Source of the DNA: JARBUG01 sp035628915
Lineage (GTDB): Bacteria; Bacillota; Sulfobacillia; Symbiobacteriales; Symbiobacteriaceae
Direction: 5' to 3'
Assembly (NCBI GenBank): GCA_035628915.1
Contig: DASPIW010000022.1
Span: 1 to 64,000, forward strand
DNA length: 64,000 bases
Made by a program: the position numbers and the translations under genes. Of the stretch, positions 28,179-35,843 are shown one piece after another (the stretch's first letter is position 1; each line of letters begins with the position of its first letter). The notes beneath the pieces were generated by a model, which was not told the origin of the DNA, made no database searches, and saw only the letters and a list, made by a program, of their open reading frames with translations.

Positions 28179-29990
28179 CTAGTCGTCGTCAACCTCGGCG
28201 GAGAGAATCGCCATAAAGGCTTCCTGCGGCACCTCGACGGAGCCGACGGCCTTCATGCGCTTCTTGCCTTCCTTCTGCTTCTCCAGCAGCTTGCGCTTGC
28301 GGGTAATGTCGCCGCCGTAGCACTTGGCCAGCACGTCCTTGCGGAGGGCAGCAAGATTCTCACGGGCGATGATCTTGTTGCCGATGGCCGCCTGAATGGG
28401 CACCTCAAACTGCTGCCGCGGAATCAGCTTGCGCAGCTTGGTGACCAGCGGCCGGCCGATGCGCTCGGCCTTTTCCCGGTGGACGATGCAGGAAAGCGCA
28501 TCCACCGACTCGCCGTTGAGGAGGATATCCATTTTAACCATGTCCGATTCCTCGTAGCCCGTCAGCTCGTAGTCGAAGCTGGCGTAACCCCGGGTGCGGG
28601 TCTTCAACTGGTCGAAAAAGTCGTACATGATTTCGGCCAGAGGCAGCCTGTAGTGGAGGTTGACCCGTTTTTCGTTCAGGTATTCCATGTTGACAAAGGT
28701 GCCGCGGCGGTCCTGGCAGAGCTCCATCAATGGTCCGACATACTCAGACGGCGTGATAATCGATGCCTTCACCATCGGCTCCATGACGGCGGCGATGTTC
28801 GTCGGGTCCGGCCACATGGCCGGGTTTTCGATGATGACCTCTTCACCGTTTGTCATGCTGATGTGGTAGATGACGTTCGGTGCAGTCGTGATCAGGTCGA
28901 GATCGAACTCCCGCTCGAGGCGCTCCTGGATCACGTCCATGTGGAGCAGGCCCAAGAAGCCGCAGCGGAAGCCGAAGGCGAGGGCTTCGGAAGTCTCAGG
29001 CTCAAAATGCAGCGAGGCGTCGTTGAGCTGCAGCTTCTCCAGGGCGTCCCGCAGCTTTCCGTAGTCGTTGGTTTCGACCGGATACAGACCGGCAAAGACC
29101 ATCGGCGTAGCCTTGCGGTAGCCGGGCAGGGGTTCCTTCGCCGAGTATTCGGCCAGCGTGATCGTGTCGCCGACGCGGACATGCTTGACTTCCCGGATGG
29201 CCGCGGCGAGGGCGCCGACTTCGCCGGCGACAAGCTCATCGACCGGGACAAGGCCCGGGCGGAAGACATAGAGATCGTCAACGACGAACTCCTTGCCGGA
29301 AGCCATGAAGCGGATTTTGTCACCCTTCTTGATGGCGCCGTCGAAGATGCGGAAGTAGGTGACTACGCCCTTGTAGGAGTCGTAGTAGGAGTCATAGATC
29401 ATGGCCTTGAGCGGCGCCCGGGGATCGCCCTTGGGCGGCGGCACGAAGGCGCAGACCGTCTCCAGGATCTCTTTCATGCCGATGCCGGACTTGGCTGAAG
29501 CCATGATGGCGATGGAAGTATCGAGGCCGATCACTTCCTCGATCTCCTTCTTCACTTTTTCCGGATCGGCGCTGGGCAGGTCGATCTTGTTGATGACAGG
29601 GATGATCTCCAGGTTGTGTTCCAGGGCCATATACACGTTGGCAAGCGTCTGTGCTTCAATGCCCTGTGAGGCGTCAACCACCAGCAGCGCGCCTTCACAC
29701 CCGGCAAGGGCACGTGAGACTTCATAGGTGAAGTCGACGTGTCCCGGGGTGTCAATCAGGTTGAGCACATAGTGGCCGCCGTCCTCCGCCTGGTAGTCCA
29801 TACGAACGGACTGGGCCTTGATCGTGATGCCCCGTTCACGCTCTAGCTCCATATTATCCAGAACCTGGTCCTGCATCTCGCGGGCCGACAGAACGCCGGT
29901 AAATTCAATCAGCCGGTCGGCGAGTGTGGACTTGCCATGGTCGATGTGAGCTATTATGCAGAAGTTTCGAATGTGCTTCTGATCGATCAT
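28179..29990 (-). CDS. lepA: Translation elongation factor 4 (LepA)
   Basis: Ribosome-bound GTPase that helps stalled or assembling ribosomes, 603 residues. G motifs: [15 protein letters not shown] (G1), GITIKAQS (G2), [13 protein letters not shown] (G3), [11 protein letters not shown] (G4). The LepA-specific C-terminal domain ends in [18 protein letters not shown] and [11 protein letters not shown]. The ATG at 29990 has GGGAGG unusually far upstream (about 14 bases). Followed by hemW in a likely operon; its promoter is at 30031-30060. Confidence 0.97.
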   Translation of the reverse strand: MIDQKHIRNFCIIAHIDHGKSTLADRLIEFTGVLSAREMQDQVLDNMELERERGITIKAQSVRMDYQAEDGGHYVLNLIDTPGHVDFTYEVSRALAGCEGALLVVDASQGIEAQTLANVYMALEHNLEIIPVINKIDLPSADPEKVKKEIEEVIGLDTSIAIMASAKSGIGMKEILETVCAFVPPPKGDPRAPLKAMIYDSYYDSYKGVVTYFRIFDGAIKKGDKIRFMASGKEFVVDDLYVFRPGLVPVDELVAGEVGALAAAIREVKHVRVGDTITLAEYSAKEPLPGYRKATPMVFAGLYPVETNDYGKLRDALEKLQLNDASLHFEPETSEALAFGFRCGFLGLLHMDVIQERLEREFDLDLITTAPNVIYHISMTNGEEVIIENPAMWPDPTNIAAVMEPMVKASIITPSEYVGPLMELCQDRRGTFVNMEYLNEKRVNLHYRLPLAEIMYDFFDQLKTRTRGYASFDYELTGYEESDMVKMDILLNGESVDALSCIVHREKAERIGRPLVTKLRKLIPRQQFEVPIQAAIGNKIIARENLAALRKDVLAKCYGGDITRKRKLLEKQKEGKKRMKAVGSVEVPQEAFMAILSAEVDDD

Positions 29991-30030
29991 TGGGTGTAAG
30001 CATAGCCTCCCGTTGTACAGGCTTCAGGAT

Positions 30031-30060
30031 ATTATATCACTCCCGGCGGGCGATGGACAA
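30031..30060 (-). promoter_or_regulatory. Sigma-A promoter of lepA
   Basis: Minus-strand TTGTCC (30060-30055), 18-base spacer, TATAAT (30036-30031), giving a short leader before lepA. Confidence 0.7.
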
Positions 30061-30279
30061 CGCGCGGGTTACTTGGAAGCGCTGAAGCCATCGGTGTCGG
30101 ATAGTGATACACACCGCGTTATTTTTTCGTTGCATTCAGCTAATACTTGCAACTCCCCCCTTCCCTTTCGTAGTACTTTATGCCTATAATAAGGATGGTT
30201 ACGTTTCCGCATTCGTTAGATCAGAGACCGGGTCAAGCCTATTCGAATATGTAGTCTTCCGGTGATGGAGGGATCGGCA

Positions 30280-30939
30280 GTGCAGGTAGGACGGCGCGTG
30301 GCGAAGTTGCGTGCGGCTCACGGTGAGTCGCTGCGCGACGCTGCCGTCCGGACAGGAGTGAGCCACACCACAATCGCCAGAATTGAAAAGGGTGAAGTCA
30401 CAGGTAGTTTCCACAGTACTCTGCGCAAGATAGCCGAAGGCTATGGCGTACGGATGGAATTTCTACTGACGGGGCGGGACCCCAAGCAGGACTTTGAACA
30501 GGCAATTCGCCGACTGTCACCCGAAGAGCGCAGCCAGCTCTACTTCGCTTCTGTTCGGACCAGGGTCAAGATGGTTCTGGATTTCCTGATGGCGGAGTAC
30601 CCGAACGAATTCTCCTTCGAGCATCTGGTCCAGGCCCTTGGTCCGGAGAATCCCTCCTTCCAGGAACTGCTCGACATGTGGCAGTCCGAGCAACTCCCGG
30701 AAGAGGCGAATCTGCGGCTGGCGGAAGCGTTGTCCCGAATTACCGGCATTTCGTCCCACTGGTTCCGGTGGGGGGTCTCTGGAAGCACTGATACAGTCGA
30801 GATCCTGCCCAAGGAGATGCTCACTGCGTATGTGAATCTGATCCGGAAGGCCGCACAGGCGGGTGTCCAGCCGCAGATGCTTGACATGGCGATTGACCTG
30901 TTGATTATGAAGAATAAGGAAGGTTCGCCGTTGACGTAA
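30280..30939 (+). CDS. XRE-family transcriptional regulator
   Basis: A 219-residue DNA-binding protein. Residues 1-65 are an HTH_3 domain (VAKLRAAHGESLRDAAVRTG, then VSHTTIARIEKGE). The remaining 150 residues are helical with no effector domain I recognise; such two-part XRE proteins occur as stress or sporulation regulators in spore formers. I choose GTG 30280 because GGAGG lies eight bases upstream; the frame is open to 30262. It is a single-gene unit on the plus strand among minus-strand genes, with a -10-like TATAAT at 30185-30190 but no clear -35. Targets unknown. Confidence 0.85.
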   Translation: MQVGRRVAKLRAAHGESLRDAAVRTGVSHTTIARIEKGEVTGSFHSTLRKIAEGYGVRMEFLLTGRDPKQDFEQAIRRLSPEERSQLYFASVRTRVKMVLDFLMAEYPNEFSFEHLVQALGPENPSFQELLDMWQSEQLPEEANLRLAEALSRITGISSHWFRWGVSGSTDTVEILPKEMLTAYVNLIRKAAQAGVQPQMLDMAIDLLIMKNKEGSPLT

Positions 30940-30953
30940 GCGATTGCCGCGTC

Positions 30954-30976
30954 TTCCATGTCCCCCGTGGCAAAAT
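30954..30976 (+). repeat. Solo CCACGGAGG-type repeat copy
   Basis: TTCCATGTCCCCCGTGGC followed by AAAAT is one orientation of the repeat seen at 613-653 and 9346-9376. It lies between the XRE stop and its terminator, so here too the element sits in the 3' flank of a gene. Confidence 0.55.
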
Positions 30977-30990
30977 TGCATTTTTGATTC

Positions 30991-31025
30991 AGGGCAGCTG
31001 CACCATTGTGCAAGCTGCCCTCTTT
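30991..31025 (+). terminator. Terminator of the XRE gene
   Basis: AGGGCAGCT and AGCTGCCCT, extended by GCAC/GTGC with a bulged A, form a stem followed by CTTTTCTC. Confidence 0.8.
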
Positions 31026-31030
31026 TCTCG

Positions 31031-31366
31031 CTACTGCCCCAATTCCTCCACGGCCCGGATCGCCCGCCGCCCCCAGGCTTCGGCGGCTGAGGCCGCGGCG
31101 GCTATCGCCTCGGCGGGGATCAGGGGGCCGTCGCCGTCGATTAGCACGAGCCGCGACGATACCCTGGCTTCACGGCCCAGAAACGCGAGGTCCCAGCCAT
31201 CGCCGCGCGGCTCGGGCGCCAGGCGGAGTATGCGGCTTGGCTCGCCGGCGGTGCCTTTCAGTTCGGCCACACCCCGCTCGGCCCGGAGCAGCGCCAGGGC
31301 GAACAGGATCGCGATCAGGCCCAGCCGCCTTGCGAGCGCTTTTGCGGAATTCTCCACACGCATCAC
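31031..31366 (-). CDS. YqxA-like (DUF3679?) small membrane protein
   Basis: A 111-residue protein with one N-terminal membrane or signal segment (LARRLGLIAILFALALL) and a short outer domain. Position is the main clue: in Bacillus yqxA lies between spoIIP and lepA, as here. There is loose similarity in pattern (GVAELKGTAG, then DGWDLAFLGREARV). YqxA has no known function beyond its sporulation-gene neighbourhood. The start is weakly supported (overlapping GTG 31366 and ATG 31363, no strong SD). It follows spoIIP by 21 bases. Confidence 0.6.
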   Translation of the reverse strand: MMRVENSAKALARRLGLIAILFALALLRAERGVAELKGTAGEPSRILRLAPEPRGDGWDLAFLGREARVSSRLVLIDGDGPLIPAEAIAAAASAAEAWGRRAIRAVEELGQ

Positions 31367-31387
31367 CGGCGATAGTTTTGCCCGCCG

Positions 31388-32509
31388 CTACTTGGGATAT
31401 GCACCATCCCGGACCATTTCGGCCAGAACCGTGGCCAGGTAGCCAGCGGCCCGGTCTGCCTCCGCGAACTGGTTCATCGCGCCGCCGATTTCCAGCAAAA
31501 TGGCGCCCCGGGCCACATCCTGGTTGTACGTGTCGCCCTGCACCCTGGTGGGCTGGGTGATGCCGGGATACTTGCTCTCAAGGCGCTGCATCAGCTGGTC
31601 GCAGAACGCCTTGTTCTGGTTCCAGTGGGGATTGCCGCTGCCGATGATGCACCGGACTTGCGCCACTTTCTTGCCGCTTATGTCCGTGGTCAGATCAAGG
31701 CCCCACCCCTCGTCCCGGTGCAGGTCGAGCAGCACCTTGACCGTGGGGTATTCGCCCATGATGTCCTTAATCGTCGAACGCGACGCCTTGTAGGCGTAGT
31801 CGTAGCCCAATTCGCGGTGGGTATAGTCCGCGTAGACGGTGCCGACGCCCAGCTCCTTGAGCTTCAGCGCCAGCGTCCGCCCCACTTCCATAATCGTGCG
31901 CTTCGAGTGGTTTTCGGAGTTGATTTTGCCTAGATCCTCCGGCTTTTTGGCCACAAAGGCAGGAAACTCGGAGATGTACGATTCCCAGTCGTGGGTGTGA
32001 TAGATGCCGATCACGGGCTGTCCGCCGGCAGCGGCCGGAGGCTTGGGAGGCTCCGTCTGGACCGGCGGCTTCGACTGCTCCGGCGGCGGTGGAATGACGG
32101 GCGGAGGTTCGGACCGGGTGGCCAGGCGCTCCTTGTCGGGACGCAGGAACGGCAGCATCGCCTCGAAGAAGGTCTGCGGCTGCTCCCCGGCCCGGCCCGT
32201 CCAGTGAACCACCAGGGTGCGGCGCTCCGCCGCTTCGGCAGAGCCGTCGGCTACGGATAGCATGGGGAGCCCCATGCGCAGCAGCCAACGGGCCGTAGGC
32301 TGACTCGGGCGGAATAGCTGCAGCCAGATGGGCACTTCGGGGGGCATGGCGTGGTCGTCACCCTGCCGCCGGCCCGCGTCGTCGGCGAGTGTGGGGACCG
32401 CTTTGCCTGCGGGCGTGCGGTCAATCAGCAGCCCTACGGTGAATCCAAGCACCACGATGTACGCGACAATGAGCGGCTTTGCGGTCCAAATTCGCTTCGT
32501 TGCAATCAC
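31388..32509 (-). CDS. spoIIP: Stage II sporulation protein P
   Basis: Peptidoglycan amidase/endopeptidase that, with SpoIID and SpoIIM, thins septal peptidoglycan during engulfment. The 373-residue protein has an N-terminal membrane anchor (LIVAYIVVLGFTVGLLIDR), a proline-rich stalk around residue 150 and the SpoIIP domain with GIYHTHDWESYISEFPA, DIMGEYPTVKVLLDLHRDEG and, late, ILLEIGGAMNQFAEADR. It is direct evidence that the organism belongs to an endospore-forming lineage. The GTG start at 32509 lies very close to its SD-like GGGTGAG, so the true start could differ by a few codons. Confidence 0.93.
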   Translation of the reverse strand: MIATKRIWTAKPLIVAYIVVLGFTVGLLIDRTPAGKAVPTLADDAGRRQGDDHAMPPEVPIWLQLFRPSQPTARWLLRMGLPMLSVADGSAEAAERRTLVVHWTGRAGEQPQTFFEAMLPFLRPDKERLATRSEPPPVIPPPPEQSKPPVQTEPPKPPAAAGGQPVIGIYHTHDWESYISEFPAFVAKKPEDLGKINSENHSKRTIMEVGRTLALKLKELGVGTVYADYTHRELGYDYAYKASRSTIKDIMGEYPTVKVLLDLHRDEGWGLDLTTDISGKKVAQVRCIIGSGNPHWNQNKAFCDQLMQRLESKYPGITQPTRVQGDTYNQDVARGAILLEIGGAMNQFAEADRAAGYLATVLAEMVRDGAYPK

Positions 32510-32576
32510 CTCACCCGCGTGGGTCTGGCCTGTACAGCCTAGATTTACGTGGGGAGAGATCGCGTTATGACAAGAA

Positions 32577-32599
32577 TACCCGGCCTGTCCGGCCGGGTA
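32577..32599 (-). terminator. Hairpin after greA
   Basis: TACCCGGCC and GGCCGGGTA form a 9-bp stem with a 5-base loop, eight bases past the greA stop; the minus-strand tail ATTCTTGTC is only modestly U-rich. Confidence 0.65.
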
Positions 32600-32607
32600 A
32601 TTCGCTG

Positions 32608-33087
32608 TTATTGGACTTCGAGCACCTCATACTTGATATTGCCCGCAGGTGCCTCGACTTCCACCACGGCGCCCTTCTTCTTGCCAAGGATCGCCTTGCC
32701 GACGGGGGATTCGTTGGAGATCTTATGCTTCATGGGATCGGCCTCAACAGAGCCGACGAGCGTATATTCCAGTTCGTCGCCATACTCCAGGTCCTTCAGC
32801 CTGACGGTGGAGCCGAGGCGAATTTCCCCAACGGCGCCGGCGCCCGCCTCTTCAATGACCTTGGCGTTGCGCAGGGTATTCTCGAGCTGGATTATACGGC
32901 CCTCCACGAAGGCTTGCTCATTGCGGGCGTCGTCGTACTCGGAGTTCTCGGACAGGTCGCCCAGCGAGCGGGCTTCCTTGAGCCGCTCCGCGACTTCCTT
33001 GCGCTTGACGTTGCGCAGGTAGTCCAGCTCCTCCTGCAACTTAGCCAGGCCTTCGGGGGACAACACAACCGACTTGGAGTCATCCAT
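32608..33087 (-). CDS. greA: Transcription elongation factor GreA
   Basis: Rescues backtracked RNA polymerase by promoting transcript cleavage. The 159-residue protein has the N-terminal coiled coil with the acidic tip ([20 protein letters not shown], about residues 39-58) and the C-terminal FKBP-like domain ending [19 protein letters not shown]. The start is ambiguous. ATG 33087 lies about ten bases after AAGGGAGA, while ATG 33096 lies only one base after it, so I choose 33087. It has its own promoter and a leader of about 140 bases with a terminator-like hairpin. Confidence 0.95.
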   Translation of the reverse strand: MDDSKSVVLSPEGLAKLQEELDYLRNVKRKEVAERLKEARSLGDLSENSEYDDARNEQAFVEGRIIQLENTLRNAKVIEEAGAGAVGEIRLGSTVRLKDLEYGDELEYTLVGSVEADPMKHKISNESPVGKAILGKKKGAVVEVEAPAGNIKYEVLEVQ

Positions 33088-33193
33088 GCTGTTCATTCTC
33101 CCTTTATGGATATCTCTAAAACCTCGGGTTGAGCGGCGGCGAGGCCGTCTTCCCCTCGTCCCGTCGAGGCGCTTTCAGAGAAAAAAGAAGAAC

Positions 33194-33218
33194 CCGGCAG
33201 GCTCGAAATGCCTGCTGG
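33194..33218 (-). promoter_or_regulatory. Terminator-like hairpin in the greA leader
   Basis: Just after the predicted greA start point, CCAGCAGGC and GCCTGCCGG pair (one A.C mismatch) around a 7-base loop and are followed by GTTCTTCTTTTTTCTC. This looks like an early terminator or attenuator between promoter and gene. Confidence 0.6.
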
Positions 33219-33230
33219 TTTTCGCACTTT

Positions 33231-33259
33231 ATTTTACAGGGTCTGCCTGCCAGGGTCAA
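33231..33259 (-). promoter_or_regulatory. Sigma-A promoter of greA
   Basis: Minus-strand TTGACC (33259-33254), 17-base spacer, TAAAAT (33236-33231). It is among the best promoter matches in the window. Confidence 0.8.
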
Positions 33260-33313
33260 GTCTCTTTCCTTCAATTTATTACTGCGGCCAGTCGCCTTCG
33301 GATGGCCGCGCAA

Positions 33314-33338
33314 AGCCTGGAGCACAAGGCTCCAGGCT
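33314..33338 (-). terminator. Terminator upstream of the greA promoter
   Basis: AGCCTGGAGC and GCTCCAGGCT form a perfect 10-bp stem with a 5-base loop and a minus-strand tail TTTGCGC. It lies 42 bases past the small gene ending at 33380. Confidence 0.65.
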
Positions 33339-33379
33339 GCTTCATGTAGCCGTGGTTCGGCGACCCGCACGGACATCTG

Positions 33380-33628
33380 CTACGAAAATGTCCGGGTCAA
33401 GATGGCCTGCTTCAGCATTTCGAGCTGGCCGATGACCCTTGCCGGATCCCGCACGACTTCATCGGTGGCGCCCACAAAGCTATAGTTGCCCTCAGCGTCG
33501 CGCACCACCAGCAGTAGCTCCGTAATCTGTTCCGATCGCTCCAGGTCAGTGGCGTACGACAGCACTTCCACCCGGGAGGCCTTGGAGCGATTGAGGAAGA
33601 CGATTTTGTCCGCCCCGGCTCTCGGCAT
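33380..33628 (-). CDS. Small conserved-looking protein of unknown function
   Basis: An 82-residue soluble protein that I do not recognise. The C-terminal part (ELLLVVRDAEGNYSFVGATD, then EVVRDPARVIGQLEMLKQAI) looks like a small alpha/beta fold; there are no cysteines, signal or membrane segments. I use ATG 33628, preceded by GGGGGAGG and GGAGG; the upstream extension to 33817 overlaps the beta-lactamase-like gene in another frame. It starts 56 bases after that gene's stop and ends at a terminator. Confidence 0.65.
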   Translation of the reverse strand: MPRAGADKIVFLNRSKASRVEVLSYATDLERSEQITELLLVVRDAEGNYSFVGATDEVVRDPARVIGQLEMLKQAILTRTFS

Positions 33629-33684
33629 GCTCCTCCCTCCCCCGCATCCGTATGGTAACGTATGCGGACGGCGGGTGGGACGTG

Positions 33685-34836
33685 TCAAACGGTCAGCAGG
33701 GCCCGGTAGCGCTCGGGGTCCCAGTCGACGCGGACGCCCAGGGCTTCGGCCACCGGTCGGAGCGGTGCGATGATGTGCCCGTCGAACCGGAGGGGTGCCC
33801 GCACCAGCGTACGGCATTCGCCGCAGACGTGCAGGACCGGTTGGTCCGGCGTAAGCGCCACAGTCCGGCCGTCGCGGGTCAGAGCAGCGGCCTGCGTGCA
33901 GGGGTCGGTTTGGACTTGTGCCCCCAGCGCCTCTGCCAGGTCCTCCAGGCCAATCATGATCTGCCCGCCCACCAGGGCCGGCGGAAGCGCGGTCGTGATG
34001 CGGCGCCCGTTGCGACAGACGGCCGCAAACGTGCCGGCCATGGGGCGCAGCGCCTGAAAGGCGATGGCGCCCAGGCGGGCCAAGTCGTCGACGGCCTGCC
34101 CCAGGCTGATCTCCCGGCTCAGGTCGGACATGATGCAGAGCAGGTACGGCTCACGGGGCAAGAAGACAATGCCCGCATCGGTCAGAGCCGTCGGCCACAG
34201 GCCGGTCTTGTGGGCCATGGTTACCGCCCTGGGCAGGCTGCGGGCGGCCCAGCCGGCATGTCCGCTCTTCTTGAGCCATTCCAGGAGCAGGCCGGCCAGC
34301 CCCGGCTGACGTTCGGCAAACTCGAGCAGGAATTTGTAGTACGCCGCGAAATCGGCTGGCGAGGCCTGGTTGGTGCCCGCCGTGGCGTGGCGCCCGCCGA
34401 TAGAGCGGAGCCACTCCTTGACGGACGGCTCGCCCAGCAGCCGGTAGAGCATGCGCCAGGCGACCGGATCCGAATCGACGACCGCGTGGTAGCACAGCTG
34501 CTTGAGCGTGTACTTGCTTCCGAACGGGGCGCCCTGAATGACGCTGCTGCCACCGGTCCGGTCTTCGGGCAGATACTCGGCCTGCGTTTCCAGGCTAAGC
34601 CTCCCGGCCGAGGCCTGGGCGAACACATACAGGGCCACGGGGAAAGTCATCGCTCCGGCAGCCGTATAGGGTTCCTGCCCGTCCAGATCAATGAACAGTC
34701 CGGAGTGCAGGTCCTCCAGGTAGATGCCGTACCTGGCCTTCCGTGTGGAGCGGTACTGGTCCAGCGCCCGTCTGAGATCGGCCATGACGGCCCGGGCTGC
34801 AGGCAGGGGGTACTCGGACGATACCACATGGGTCAC
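33685..34836 (-). CDS. Beta-lactamase-fold protein lacking catalytic motifs, with a stalk domain
   Basis: A 383-residue protein in two parts. Residues 20-260 follow the class A beta-lactamase/transpeptidase fold (RYGIYLEDLHSGLFIDLDGQ; SPADFAAYYKFLLEFAERQP; MAHKTGLWPTALTDAGIVFL). The SxxK motif that should follow 'AA' reads G-A-M-T (TAAGAMTFPVALYV), and SDN reads SDP; only KTG survives. Residues 285-383 resemble a copper-amine-oxidase-N-like stalk domain (LVGGQIMIGLEDLAEALGAQ; IIAPLRPVAEALGVRVDW) common on Firmicutes surface proteins. There is no obvious signal peptide at this start. It is probably not a working beta-lactamase; a binding or sensing role is a guess. Confidence 0.8.
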   Translation of the reverse strand: MTHVVSSEYPLPAARAVMADLRRALDQYRSTRKARYGIYLEDLHSGLFIDLDGQEPYTAAGAMTFPVALYVFAQASAGRLSLETQAEYLPEDRTGGSSVIQGAPFGSKYTLKQLCYHAVVDSDPVAWRMLYRLLGEPSVKEWLRSIGGRHATAGTNQASPADFAAYYKFLLEFAERQPGLAGLLLEWLKKSGHAGWAARSLPRAVTMAHKTGLWPTALTDAGIVFLPREPYLLCIMSDLSREISLGQAVDDLARLGAIAFQALRPMAGTFAAVCRNGRRITTALPPALVGGQIMIGLEDLAEALGAQVQTDPCTQAAALTRDGRTVALTPDQPVLHVCGECRTLVRAPLRFDGHIIAPLRPVAEALGVRVDWDPERYRALLTV

Positions 34837-34949
34837 CTCGCACGGCCGAATTGTTGGAAGAATTCGGTAAACAAAGTGACCTGCCTTTTTGCCAGCACCG
34901 AAAACCCGTCCCGGCCGACCCTCAGCGGACCCAGACGAAGGCCCAGCGT

Positions 34950-35198
34950 CTAGAAGTTCGCATCCCGCCCGGAAAGCTTGGCTTTGAGCCGCAGCTCAAG
35001 CACTTCAGCGGCCTCGCCGTACCAGCTCTGCGGCTTATGATCAGGCAAGTGCAGTGTGGCCTGCCAGCCCCCGAAAAAGGGCGCCACCACCACGTGGTAA
35101 CCCTTCCCCTGGAGTTTCACCTCGCCGGGCTGCTCCCCATCCACGACCTCGCAGTTCAACCCCTGGGCCAGTTGGGCCGCCACTTCCTGAAGCGTCAT
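34950..35198 (-). CDS. Small hypothetical protein
   Basis: An 82-residue soluble protein with no family I recognise. Its middle (GEVKLQGKGYHVVVAPFFGG, then WQATLHLPDHKPQSW) suggests a small beta sheet followed by a C-terminal helix. ATG 35198 is preceded by GGGAGGGGGAG at six bases, a strong site that favours this over the longer frame to 35300. Its neighbours are also small or unknown genes in the spoIIP-rpsT interval. Confidence 0.65.
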   Translation of the reverse strand: MTLQEVAAQLAQGLNCEVVDGEQPGEVKLQGKGYHVVVAPFFGGWQATLHLPDHKPQSWYGEAAEVLELRLKAKLSGRDANF

Positions 35199-35337
35199 GG
35201 CTGACTCCCCCTCCCTGTTTCTCAATATTCTCAGCATATCATAGCTTCGCTCCAGGCAGGAAGTGGAGGGCGCCGCATACGTGGGTCGCACGGGGCACAC
35301 GCTACCCAGGAAAACTGGTGCAAGGGGGCGCTTGGCC

Positions 35338-35595
35338 TTGGAACAGAACGTAGGGTTTATCGATCGCTATATCCGCATTACGCTGGGCGGCCTGATGATT
35401 GCCGCCGGAGCGGCCCGGCTCGCCCGTGACGGCGGTCTGGCCGGAGCTGCCGTCGGATTGCTCGGCGGCATGATGCTGGCAGAGGGAGTACTGGGCACCT
35501 GCCCGCTGTACAGCGTGGCAGGCATCAACACGAACCCCGATCCGATTCCCGGGACCTACACCAATGACGTGATTCAGCCGTATGAGGGAATCTGA
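35338..35595 (+). CDS. DUF2892-family small membrane protein
   Basis: An 85-residue inner-membrane protein with the DUF2892 pattern: QNVGFIDRYIRITLGGLMIA, a second hydrophobic segment (GAAVGLLGGMMLAEGVLG), then GTCPLYSVAGINT with the family's conserved cysteine. Relatives include the membrane part of YgaP-like proteins; function is unknown. I take TTG 35338 because AAGGGGGCG lies about seven bases upstream. It is the only plus-strand gene in this interval, and its terminator follows at 35601. Confidence 0.78.
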   Translation: MEQNVGFIDRYIRITLGGLMIAAGAARLARDGGLAGAAVGLLGGMMLAEGVLGTCPLYSVAGINTNPDPIPGTYTNDVIQPYEGI

Positions 35596-35600
35596 AAGAA

Positions 35601-35628
35601 AAGGCCACTACCGCCTGGTAGTGACCTT
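35601..35628. terminator. Terminator between DUF2892 gene and the converging small ORF
   Basis: AAGGCCACTACC and GGTAGTGACCTT pair with one mismatch around a GCCT loop; on the plus strand CCCTTTATT follows. Confidence 0.7.
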
Positions 35629-35632
35629 CCCT

Positions 35633-35788
35633 TTATTCCTCATCATTGCGGCGATGACCCTCGCGCGTATACGGGCGGGGCAAGCCCTGATTGTTCAGCC
35701 GGTTTGGCGCCCGCCGCCGGGGGGACCACAGCGTACCGATCCACCAGAAGAAGGCCACGGCCAGAATCCCGAACAGCAGCCAGTTCAT
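35633..35788 (-). CDS. 51-residue small membrane protein
   Basis: A short gene read from the sequence: it begins MNWLLFGILAVAFFWWIG with one strong membrane segment, then a basic, arginine-rich tail ending GHRRNDEE. ATG 35788 has GGAG five bases upstream and the frame closes at a TAA that abuts the shared terminator. It points the same way as GH18, whose stop lies 56 bases upstream of this ATG. No family recognised; it could be a membrane regulator or an orphan small protein. Confidence 0.55.
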   Translation of the reverse strand: MNWLLFGILAVAFFWWIGTLWSPRRRAPNRLNNQGLPRPYTREGHRRNDEE

Positions 35789-35843
35789 GAGTACTCCGCC
35801 ACCCTTTGCGGGACAGACTGACCCTAGTCTGCCCCGGCGGCGA

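Noticed and set aside
27309..29498. A 729-codon plus-strand frame across hemW and lepA
   Set aside because: It spans two genes on the other strand that are certain from motifs; an antisense shadow.
33685..34836. Annotation as an antibiotic-resistance beta-lactamase
   Set aside because: The catalytic serine and lysine of SxxK are absent, so the fold alone does not support resistance.
35582..35821. A 79-codon plus-strand frame after the DUF2892 gene
   Set aside because: It runs through the terminator at 35601-35628 and is antisense to the better supported 51-residue gene.
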